Shown in pieces: positions 35,088-43,744 of a stretch of 64,000 bases of DNA. Source of the stretch: JALZOC01 sp035758845 (GTDB lineage: Bacteria > Acidobacteriota > Vicinamibacteria > Vicinamibacterales > 2-12-FULL-66-21). The stretch covers positions 18,464-82,463 of the forward strand of contig DASTVZ010000051.1 in assembly GCA_035758845.1 (NCBI GenBank). The letters are read 5' to 3'. The notes beneath the pieces are model-generated. The model saw nothing but the letters and a program-made list of their open reading frames with translations. It was not told the DNA's origin and did no database searches. The stretch's first letter is position 1. Each line of letters begins with the position of its first letter. A program made the translations under genes and the position numbers.

Positions 35088-35927
35088 ATGACAATCCACA
35101 CTCAAGAACAGTCGCTCGAAGCGAAGAGCCCGTTTGAGCTTCGAGTCAATCTTGGCAAGGGCGTTCCCGAGTCAGACGTCCGCTCGGCACTTGCCACTGG
35201 CGATATGGGATTTCTGCACTCGTTCACGACCGGTTCGGCGGTCGATGGGCCCGGCGTACGCGTCGTCGCCTGGACGGCCGGGTGCATGTGGCGGTGCCTC
35301 TATTGCCACAATCCGGACACGTGGACGATGAGCAATGGCATACCAGTGACGATCGCGAGAGCCACCGAAGAGCTTCGCAAGTATCGGCAGGGACTGAAAG
35401 TGATGTCCGGCGGCCTCACCATCAGCGGCGGCGAGCCGCTGATGCAGCACCGTTTTGTGGTGAAGCTCTTTACCGCGGCAAAGGCGATGGGCGTTCACAC
35501 CGCGCTCGACACGAATGGCTACTACGGCGAGAAGCTGAGTGACGACGACCTGGAAGCCATCGATCTCGTCCTGCTCGATATCAAGACGTGGGATTCAGAG
35601 CGGCATCGTCACCTGACGGGAATGGACAATGCGCCGACATTGGAGTTCGCTCGTCGCCTGGCGGCGCGCAAACGGAAAATGTGGCTTCGTTACGTGCTGG
35701 CGCCAGACTTGACCGACGATCCAGCAGACATCAAACAAACAGCCGCATTCGTCTCTGGGCTCGGTAACGTGGAACGCGTCGACGTCTTGCCGTTCCATCA
35801 AATGGGCCAGTACAAGTGGGAGAAGCTCGGGATTCCGTACACGCTGAAGGACGGGAAGCCGCCCACGAATGAACTTGTCGAGCGGACCATCGGCATATAC
35901 AAGTCGGAAGGTCTCGTGACATATTGA
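35088..35927 (+). CDS. pflA: Pyruvate formate-lyase activating enzyme (radical SAM)
   Basis: 279 residues. The radical SAM cluster motif is CMWRCLYCHNPDTW (CxxxCxxC). Further family marks are TGSAVDGPGVRVVAWTAGC, GGLTISGGEPLMQHRFV and VLLDIKTWDSERHRHLTGMD, with the end DVLPFHQMGQYKWEKLGIPY. It makes the glycyl radical on PflB using SAM and an Fe4S4 cluster in the absence of oxygen. Compared with E. coli PflA (about 245) it has an extra N-terminal stretch of roughly 35 residues. Confidence 0.96.
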   Translation: MTIHTQEQSLEAKSPFELRVNLGKGVPESDVRSALATGDMGFLHSFTTGSAVDGPGVRVVAWTAGCMWRCLYCHNPDTWTMSNGIPVTIARATEELRKYRQGLKVMSGGLTISGGEPLMQHRFVVKLFTAAKAMGVHTALDTNGYYGEKLSDDDLEAIDLVLLDIKTWDSERHRHLTGMDNAPTLEFARRLAARKRKMWLRYVLAPDLTDDPADIKQTAAFVSGLGNVERVDVLPFHQMGQYKWEKLGIPYTLKDGKPPTNELVERTIGIYKSEGLVTY

Positions 35928-36005
35928 GGCACGCCTCGACGGTCACGAAACGCACGAACGTCGAAACCGATAGGCACACGACCTCGCCATTCCTCAATCG
36001 CCTGC

Positions 36006-37241
36006 ATGCTGGCTATCGTCGGCTTCCGTGCTCGATCAACACGCCGATGGTACGCCGCTCGCGTCGTGCTTGCCGTGCTCGTCGTCGACGCGACTGCCGG
36101 ATGCGCCGATCGTCACGCGCTGACCGCCGAGCCCGCTGCGCTCGCGGCGGCGGCGCCCGAGTTGCTCGATCGTCTGCGCGAAGATCCCTACAACTACTTC
36201 CGATTCATCAACCACGAATGGACATCGCGGGTCTGCGAGGTCTTCGGCGCTGACCTGGCGAAGCAACCCATCGTGCAGCTGCACGGTGACGCACACATCG
36301 AACAGTACGCGTTGACCGACGACGCGTGGGGCCTGGACGACTTCGACGATTCGACGCGCGGCCCGGCATTGGTCGACATCTCGAGATTTCTCGGATCCAT
36401 CGACCTGGCCGCGCGCCGCCGTGGCTGGAGCGGCGATCGCGATCGGCTGTTCGATCGATTCTTTGAAGGTTACCGCCGCGGTCTTTCCCAAGTCGCCTAC
36501 CACCCCGCCAAGCCGGACATCGTGCGATGGGTCAGAACCAAAAACCCCGTTCCCTCGCGCGACGCCTTCTTCGCGTCGGCGGAGACGAAGATGGTGCCGA
36601 TGTCCGAAGCGTCGATGAAGGGACTGCTCGCGTCGATGACCGTCTTCTCGCGACTCGTGCGACGCGAGCGGCCGGAGCTGCCCGAGGGGTACTTTCAGGT
36701 GATCCACGCCGGCTGGCTGCAGATGGGCATTGGCAGCGCGGCCATTCGCAAGATCCTGATGCGTGTGCGAGGCCCTTCCGATGATCCCGAAGACGATGAA
36801 CTGCTCGAAGCCAAGGCGCTGCGGGCACTCAAGGGCCTCGGTTGCCTCGAGGCGCCCAAGTCTCGACCTGCGTTCAGAGTCATCGTCGGCAGCCAGCAGG
36901 TGGGTCGATTGCGGCACAACATTCTGGTGGCAGGCCCTGAAGAGGACATTCCTGAAATGACGATCGCGGGCGAGCACCTCCGCAACTGGTGGGTCCGCAG
37001 CTGGGAGCCCTCGTACCGCGAGATCACTCTCGACGATCTGCGATCGGTCGAAGATCTGTCGGATCTTGTCTACGATTCAGGCGTCCAGCTCGGGTCCGGT
37101 AGCGTTCATGACGGTGACGACGGGAGCCTTCGGTCGCAATCACTCAGCGCGATCGCGGCTCTCCAGCCGCGCCTTCGAACGGAAGCCAAGACTCTTGTCG
37201 AGGAGATGATGCGGGGGTGGGGTCAACTGAGACAACGGTGA
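36006..37241 (+). CDS. DUF2252-like protein
   Basis: 411 residues. After an Arg-rich, mildly hydrophobic N-terminus (VVLAVLVVDATAGCAD, a weak lipobox) the protein reads REDPYNYFRFINHEWTSRV, PIVQLHGDAHIEQYAL and DDFDDSTRGPALVDISRFLG. These are the HGDxH and DFDD motifs of DUF2252, which resemble aminoglycoside phosphotransferase-like kinases. It could be a small-molecule kinase, but no activity is established. The start has no clear RBS. Confidence 0.8.
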   Translation: MLAIVGFRARSTRRWYAARVVLAVLVVDATAGCADRHALTAEPAALAAAAPELLDRLREDPYNYFRFINHEWTSRVCEVFGADLAKQPIVQLHGDAHIEQYALTDDAWGLDDFDDSTRGPALVDISRFLGSIDLAARRRGWSGDRDRLFDRFFEGYRRGLSQVAYHPAKPDIVRWVRTKNPVPSRDAFFASAETKMVPMSEASMKGLLASMTVFSRLVRRERPELPEGYFQVIHAGWLQMGIGSAAIRKILMRVRGPSDDPEDDELLEAKALRALKGLGCLEAPKSRPAFRVIVGSQQVGRLRHNILVAGPEEDIPEMTIAGEHLRNWWVRSWEPSYREITLDDLRSVEDLSDLVYDSGVQLGSGSVHDGDDGSLRSQSLSAIAALQPRLRTEAKTLVEEMMRGWGQLRQR

Positions 37242-37272
37242 CGACACCACCGCGAATGAATACGGCATCTGA

Positions 37273-38283
37273 TCAGCGCTCGACGAGCGGTCCCTCGGCG
37301 CGCGCGCCGAAGCTTCTGAATGAGGCTGGATCCTTGTCCGGGTCGGTATTCTGCCGGGGACGCGAGTAGGCAATCGCCGCGTGAAACGACTCGGCAGCTG
37401 AAAGTGCTCCCGCGCGGCAGAAGCCCGAGTCGAAGGGGTACATCAAGCTGTTCTTGTCGGACACGTGAAGAACCCCAGGGCGTGCCCGACCTCGTGCATC
37501 GTCACCGAGCCTGGAACCTTGATGCTGCCGCACGAGCAGACGTCCTCGAACAACGTGATCGTGCCCGGATTGGCGCCGACGAAGGATTCGCCGCAGATCC
37601 TGCTATTCGATTCGCGTCTGAAATCGACGTTAATCCAGCCGATCGCCGTGGGGCCGGACGTCGGTACCGGTTTCGATCGCCGCGGCCGCATAGCGGTCTG
37701 CGGTGTAAGCCGGCACCGCGCGACGCAGTGCATCGAGCGTGACCGCCAGGACCTCCGGTTCGACAGGACGACCGTTCTGATCGACCGTGCGGACATAGAA
37801 GCTTGGCGCCATCTCCCAGCGCCTCAAGAACGAGGGAGGCCCCGAAGGATGGTCGTACGTGTCGCGCACGAACTGTTTATCGAAGTCCAACGAAAACGGT
37901 GGGGCATCGCGAATGATCTCGAGGGTCACGTTGCCCCTCGCGCCAGCCTGCCATGCCAACCACACATCGTGCGAGATGAATCCCGGCTGAGAGATCGTCG
38001 CCGGGGCCGGCATTGCGGGCGGATTGGTGCGATCGCCAAGCCCGAAGGTTCCTTGTTCGTCAGCGTTCACCGCGGCCAGCGACCATCCGGGCGTGATCGT
38101 GGCACCGCCAACGCGCTGTTGCGATCCCGTGGCAACGACCTGGCCGGCGATCGACCATGTGTTCGTTGGGGTGGCCGGCGGGTTGGAAGATGGTTGCGGT
38201 GCCGGTCCGTTCGGACCACCACCGCAGGCGCACAGAGTAAGTGCCCATGTCGCGGCCAACGCAGTTTGCAGCGCTCGCTCCAT
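37273..38283 (-). pseudogene. Frameshifted lipoprotein metalloprotease (matrixin/M10-like)
   Basis: The gene starts at ATG 38283 with GGAGGTGG upstream and a lipobox LAATWALTLCACGGG. After about 210 residues it leaves frame: a CCCC run at 37650-37653 (one C too many restores DVRPTAIGWINVDF when removed). The next frame then has TMHEVGHALGFF, and a second shift near 37467 moves the rest, HVSDKNSLMYPFDSGFC, out of frame. With one base added, the full zinc motif HEVGHALGFFH and Met-turn SLMYP are restored. So an intact protein of about 330 residues is reconstructed by two one-base changes. Recent inactivation or assembly error are both possible. Confidence 0.8.
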
Positions 38284-38449
38284 ATGCCACCTCCAACGCC
38301 GTCGACAGGAGCACAATCGCATCGACAGCTGCAACGAACTACAGGAAGCGGGCGAGAAGGTTACAAAGAGGACGACGTCGCCGCGCCATCCACTGCGTGC
38401 TGAATGCCTTTTCCCTTCTCCCTTTTCCCTCTTCCCTTTTGCCTTTTGA

Positions 38450-38875
38450 GCCACCTCCTCCATTGGTCCCAGCAGCCGGGCCTCGCCGCTCGATGTCCGC
38501 CGCAATTCGAGCAACGCCGAAGCAGGGCCGGTCGCGGCTTTCATGAGCTTGAACTCGCCGGTCGTCACCGCGCGATCGCGATCGAAAAGGATCTGCAGAA
38601 TCATTCCCGAACGATCGTGGCCGCTCAGGCGGAAGTAGATTGATTCGCAGTCATGCCCCCGCCACCACAGGAGTCGGACGGATCAAAACGTCGCGCGCAC
38701 CGACGAGTCCACGAAGCCCGCGCGCGAAGCGGATGGAAACATCTTCCTGCTGATTTGACTCGCACACGACGGTTGTGAACAGGTCGGCCAGCGCTCGGAG
38801 TGTTGCGGTGGGGTTGACTACTGGAATCCGGAACTGTTGCCCTGAAGCAATAGATAGTGATAAACGACCATTCCG
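38450..38875 (-). pseudogene. Fragment of a GAF-like sensory domain
   Basis: In the minus strand two overlapping frames give protein-like stretches: PTATLRALADLFTTVVCESN, VSIRFARGLRGLVGARDVLI and, one frame over after about 38655, ESIYFRLSGHDRSGMILQIL plus LMKAATGPASALLELRR. The order and the last motif (FKLMKAATGPASALLELRR) match the end of GAF domains in sigma-54 regulators. No start or stop fits. It looks like a remnant that overlaps the promoter side of the S9 peptidase. A pyrimidine-rich CCTTTTCCCTTCTCCC run follows at 38405-38448. Confidence 0.45.
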
Positions 38876-38894
38876 AAGTGGTCGGGAGCAGCGT

Positions 38895-41746
38895 ATGAGA
38901 AAGCTATTTATTGCCTGTGTCATCGCCCTGTTTGTGGTGCCCGTTGGCGCGCAGCAGCCAACTTCGAAAAAGCCGATCGCCCACGATGTGTACGATGGGT
39001 GGAAATCCATCCAGGGAACCAAGGTGTCGCGCGACGGTGTTTGGGTCGCCTATGCGCTGATGCCACAGGATGGCGACGGCGAGGTTGTCGTTCGCAACCT
39101 CCAGACAAACGTGGAGCATCGCGCCCCACGCGGCCGGAACCCGGTCATCACTCCGGACAGCCGGTTTGTCATTTTTGAGAAGGCGCCTCTGAAGACTGAG
39201 GTGGACCAGGCACGCAAGGCCAAGCGCCGCCCGGAAGAGATGCCGAAAGCCGGTGTTGGCGTCGTCGATCTCTACAGCGGACAGGTGACGACACTCGCAG
39301 AACATGTCAAGAGCTTCCGGCTTCCGGAGGATCCGATACGAATTGTCGTTTACCTGGCGGCACCCGAACCGGCGCCGCGCGCACGTGGACAGGAACGCGA
39401 AGGCGAAGAAGCACAGGAAACGAAGCCGCCGGTGAAGAAACACGAGCCGGGAACCGATCTCGTCATTCGCGATCTCACGACGGCGACGCAGTCAACCATC
39501 GCTGAAGTGATGGAGTACGCCGTCGCCAAGGACGGCAGCGCAGTCGCGTACTCGGTGTCGTCGAGGACACCGGCAAACGACGGCGCGTTCCTCCGAAAAA
39601 TCGCGGACGGCTCAACCAAGACGTTGATGACCGGTCAGGGCACCTACAAAGGTTTCGCACTCGACACGAGGGCAACACAGCTCGCATTCATCAGCGATCG
39701 CGATGACTACGCGTCGAAGGCGTCGCGGTTCAAGCTGTATCACGCACTGATGTCGGCAAACTCGGCGACGGAGTTGAAGGTGCCGTCCGAAACGCGCGCC
39801 GGACCGATCGCTGTCAGTGAAAGCGGCCGCCTCGAATTCTCGAAGGACGGCGCCCGCCTCTTTTTTGGGACGTCGCCCCCGCCGCATGCCGATCCGGATG
39901 ACGCGCCGGAACCGGTCAAGGTGGACATCTGGCATTACAAGGATCCCGAAATCCAGCCGATGCAGAAAGTCCGCGCCGACGACGAGCGCAAGCGGAACTT
40001 CCGTGCCGTGATGACGCTCGCCGATCGAAAGTTCACACAGCTCGCGTCGCCGGACATGCCGGACGTGCTGACCAACGACACGTGCTGCATCGCGCTCGGC
40101 GTCTCCAGCGTGCCTTACAAACAGCTCGTGTCGTGGGACGGCAGCTACGATGACGAGTACTTGGTGTCGCTGACGGATGGAACCCGGAAGCGGATCCTGG
40201 AGAAAGTCAACTTCTCCGGTTCGATGTCCCCGGGCTCGAACTACGTATTGTTTTTCAGCGAGCGCGACGACAACTGGCATGTAATCCGGACGAGTGATGG
40301 GCAGAACATCAATCTCACCGCAAAGCTCGGTGTGAAGTTCCAGAGCGAGACCGACGATCACCCGGCGCACCCATCGCCGTATGGCATGCCGGCTGGACTG
40401 AGGGCGACAAATCCCTGCTCGTCTACGATCGCTACGACATCTGGGAAGTGAAGCCGGATGGCAGCGGCGGCCGCAGAATCACCGATGGGCGCCGCGAGCA
40501 GATCGTTTTTCGCTATCTGCGTAGCGAGCCAGCATCAACGTCCGAGGAGGAAGGCGGGCCAGGCCGCCGCGACGCGGAGGATGCCGCGATCTCACCGACG
40601 AAGCCGCTCATTCTGTCGGCGGTGAACGAGAACACGCGCGCCAGCGGCCTGTACCGGGTCACGCTGAATACTGCGGCGGCGCCGACGAAACTGGTGATGC
40701 TGGACAAGAGCTTTGGCGTGCCGATCAAGGCGCGAGATGCGGATGTGTTTGTGTTTACCCTGTCGCGGTTCGAAGAGTTTCCCAACCTGTGGGTGTCGAG
40801 CGGCGCATTCACCGACATGAAGAAGATCAGCGACGCGAATCCGCAGCAGGCGAGCTACAACTGGGGGAAATCGGAACTGATCGAGTACGTCAATGCCGAC
40901 GGAAAGACACTGAAGGCGATTCTGACAAAGCCTGAGGATTTCAATCCGTCAAAGAAGTATCCGCTTCTCGTCTACATCTACGAGCAACTCTCGAACAATC
41001 TCCACCGCTACGTGCCACCCGCACCCGGCGGCTCGAGCATCAACGTCACCCGTTACGTCAGCAACGGCTACATCGTCCTGCAGCCGGACATCGTCTACGA
41101 CATCGGATACCCTGGCGAGAGCGCATTGAAGTGTGTGCTGCCGGCGACGCAGAAAGTGATCTCGATGGGCTTTATCGATCCCAAGCGCGTCGGCATCCAG
41201 GGGCATAGTTGGGGCGGATATCAGATCACCTACATGATTACGCGGACGAACATATTCCGCGCGGTCGAGGCTGGCGCGTCGGTGGTGGATATGGCCGGTG
41301 GCTACGGAGGCATTCGCTGGGGCACGGGAATGTCACGGGCCTTTCAGTACGAGAAAACGCAAAGCCGCATCGGCGTTCCGCCCTGGGAAAATCCGAAACT
41401 GTATCTGGAAAACTCACCGATCTACTGGATCGACAAGGTGAAGACGCCGTATCTGACGATGGCGAATGACGAAGACGACGCGGTGCCGTGGCAGCAGGGG
41501 ATCCAGTTTTTCACCGCCATGCGCCGCCTCGGTAAAGAGGCGTACATGTTCACCTACAACGGGGAGAAGCACGGGCTCAGGCAGCGTGAGAATCAGAAGC
41601 ACTGGACGGTGCACCTGGCTGAATACTTCGACTATTTTCTGAAGGACGCACCGAAGCCCGATTGGATGGAACACGGAGTGCCGTATTTGGAAAAAGGCAA
41701 ACGTGACGTGACGCCGCTCTTCAAGAAGTCGACGGATAAGCAATAA
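38895..41746 (+). pseudogene. S9 family (prolyl oligopeptidase/acylaminoacyl-peptidase) peptidase with one frameshift
   Basis: A secreted S9 peptidase of about 950 residues is read in two frames: 38895-40451 (signal peptide KLFIACVIALFVVPVGA, propeller HDVYDGWKSIQGTKVSRDGV) and 40448-41746 (start of the second track in KPDGSGGRRITDG). Adding one C after 40387 turns GGCATGCC into GGCATCGCC and restores YGIAGWTEGDKSLLVYDRYD continuous with both halves. The second half has the nucleophile GHSWGGYQ, Asp in NDEDDAVPW and His in GEKHGL. The break lies within the propeller. Without the shift the enzyme would degrade peptides in the periplasm. Real inactivation or a base-call error cannot be separated here. 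Confidence 0.85.
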
Positions 41747-41924
41747 GAAAGTGTCTGGAGCCTGCGGTCCAGCGAAACGCCCTCGCGATCCGCGAAATCC
41801 GACAGCAGCAGCTGGCAAGTCGGTCTCTGAGCTTCGCAGGTGCTCGAACGCGTGCACTCTCGACCCACGCGCTGCCCAAGCCGGACGCGTGAGCGATTGC
41901 GGGGATTGCGGAGGCGCCTGCAGA

Positions 41925-42190
41925 TGCTTGCCGCCAGCATCGACAATGGCACTCCGATAGGCGCTCCGCGTGTGCTCTTTGAATTTAATCAGGCAGACCT
42001 GCAGAACTTCTCGTGCGTGCCGCTGCGCTGCTTCGATGTCAGAGCCAACGGACATGGGTTTACGTGATGCAGGTGGACCCGTTGAGTCCCGCGCCGGCAG
42101 CACAGGTCCATCTCGTGATCAACTGGATGCGAGACGTGCGCTCTCGTTTCCGGCTGAACACCGTCTCCTCTTCCCATGCCCCCTTTCCCT
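41925..42190 (+). pseudogene. C-terminal remnant of a TolB-propeller protein
   Basis: One frame gives APRVLFEFNQADLQNFSCVP and LRCFDVRANGHGF, then after a shift near 42060 YVMQVDPLSPAPAAQVHLVI and NWMRDVRSRF. This is the usual end of acidobacterial TolB/WD40 proteins (a phenylalanine-rich last blade followed by VINW...). No start is in the window. A CCCTTTCCCTTTTCCC run follows at 42180-42200. Confidence 0.6.
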
Positions 42191-42202
42191 TTTCCCTTTT
42201 GG

Positions 42203-42487
42203 TCAAATCCGAACCACTTCGGTGACGATGGCCATCGCGTTGTGCTGGGTATCCGTGTGCAACTGCCGGAAATCCGGCATTCGTAAACCCGCGACCGGCT
42301 CTTTCGCTTCCGACACGTCGACTTGCCCACGCCACGGGTGGAACGCAGGATGCAAGTGGAGAGAGTACACGAGCACTGCAGACATCACGCCCCTCCTTCG
42401 GACCCCGAGCGGTTGAGACTTGGCTGCGCGACATAGCGCTTGTGTGGATGAACTGCATGGACGAAGCCTCGCAAAGACTTTCTTCAT
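42203..42487 (-). CDS. Hypothetical protein, weak support
   Basis: 94 residues from ATG 42487 on the minus strand, MKKVFARLRPCSSSTQALCR first. The end half (HPWRGQVDVSEAKEPVAGLR, MPDFRQLHTDTQHNAMAIVT) looks more protein-like than the front. No RBS, no family. It may be a remnant of a gene, as several neighbours are. Confidence 0.3.
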   Translation of the reverse strand: MKKVFARLRPCSSSTQALCRAAKSQPLGVRRRGVMSAVLVYSLHLHPAFHPWRGQVDVSEAKEPVAGLRMPDFRQLHTDTQHNAMAIVTEVVRI

Positions 42488-42617
42488 AATTTCGAACCTC
42501 TCGCTCACGACTTCTGATTCGTGAGTCATCAAGAATTCAAAACGCGATGTTCAAGGCAGCCGACATCGCCCACGTCGCTGACACCGTGCTGCGTTCCGCA
42601 AATGTGAGGGTACGATC

Positions 42618-43592
42618 ATGGTCATTACCACACGCCGGTCCATTCCATTGACCTGCTGGACAGTGGTCTGTGGCCTGGCACTCGTGCTGCTGTCGCCGGC
42701 GCTGCCGGCGGCGCAGTCACGATTCTCGGGTATCGTGGTGTTCGGTACAAGTTTGTCGGACTCCGGCAATGCGTTCGCGCTCGTCGGGGATCAGAGCACA
42801 CCGCCTGACTTCACGCTGAACCCATTGCTCGTTCCAAGCGCACCTTACGCAAAGGGCGGTCATCATTTCAGTAACGGCGCGACCTGGATCGAGCAGTTTG
42901 GACGATCAGTGGGACTGGACGGGGCTATACGTCCCGCCCTGGCGTCGAACAGTTCGGTGGCGACGAACTTTGCTGTCGGTGCGGCACGGGCGTACGCCGA
43001 CGGCATCAATTTCAATCTGACGCAGCAAGTCGATGGGTTCCTTCAGCGCTCGAATGGAGTTGCATCATCCCAGGCCCTATACGTCATCGAAATGGGCAGC
43101 AATGACGTTCGAGACAGTTTCGCGGTGTACGCGGCCGGAGGAAACGGCGGCCCTGTTCTGACGCAGGCAATCGAGTCCATTGCACACAACATTCATCGCT
43201 TGTACATGGCGGGAGCGCGCCAATTTTTGATTTGGGTTGTTCCAAACATCGCGTTGACGCCTGCCATCCGGTCGCTTGGGCCTGCGGCCGGAGCGCTTGC
43301 CGGCCAGCTGTCGATGTCGTTCAACGCTGGTCTCACGGGAACGCTGGCACAGCTCACGGCAATGTTGCCCGGTGTCAGTTTCACGCGCCTGGACGCAAAT
43401 CAGCTCTTAAATGCCATCGTCGCCGATCCAGCCGCCTTCAATCTGACGAACGTGTCCTCGGCGTGCGTGACTGCGAACGTCGTACCATTCACCTGCGAGT
43501 CACCCGATGAGTATTTGTTCTGGGATGGAATTCATCCGACGAAGGCGGCACACCGGCTCCTCGCGATCGAAGCCGCGCATGTGCTCGAATAA
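42618..43592 (+). CDS. Secreted GDSL/SGNH esterase or lipase
   Basis: 324 residues with a signal peptide (WTVVCGLALVLLSPALPAAQ). The nucleophile block is IVVFGTSLSDSGNAF, with an SD-type serine as in thermolabile-hemolysin-like GDSL esterases. Block III is VIEMGSNDVRD (GxND) and block V FWDGIHPTKAAHRLL (DxxH). All four SGNH blocks appear intact. It hydrolyses ester bonds of lipids or acylated sugars outside the cytoplasm. A strong hairpin terminator follows at 43608. Confidence 0.9.
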   Translation: MVITTRRSIPLTCWTVVCGLALVLLSPALPAAQSRFSGIVVFGTSLSDSGNAFALVGDQSTPPDFTLNPLLVPSAPYAKGGHHFSNGATWIEQFGRSVGLDGAIRPALASNSSVATNFAVGAARAYADGINFNLTQQVDGFLQRSNGVASSQALYVIEMGSNDVRDSFAVYAAGGNGGPVLTQAIESIAHNIHRLYMAGARQFLIWVVPNIALTPAIRSLGPAAGALAGQLSMSFNAGLTGTLAQLTAMLPGVSFTRLDANQLLNAIVADPAAFNLTNVSSACVTANVVPFTCESPDEYLFWDGIHPTKAAHRLLAIEAAHVLE

Positions 43593-43607
43593 TGAGCGAC
43601 GGGCGAA

Positions 43608-43640
43608 GGGCAACCCGTTCCATGACGTGGTTGCCCTTTT
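43608..43640 (+). terminator. Rho-independent terminator after the esterase
   Basis: GGGCAACC (43608-43615) pairs with GGTTGCCC (43629-43636) around a 13-base loop, followed at once by TTTT. It fits the plus-strand esterase transcript. Confidence 0.75.
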
Positions 43641-43744
43641 CTCGACCCGAATCGCGCGATCATCAGATCGATCGTGTCGAACCGGTCGTCGACGTTCCTG
43701 TCGACCGATTTCATCCGCTGAGCTCGTATGCGGTGGTGCCCCCT

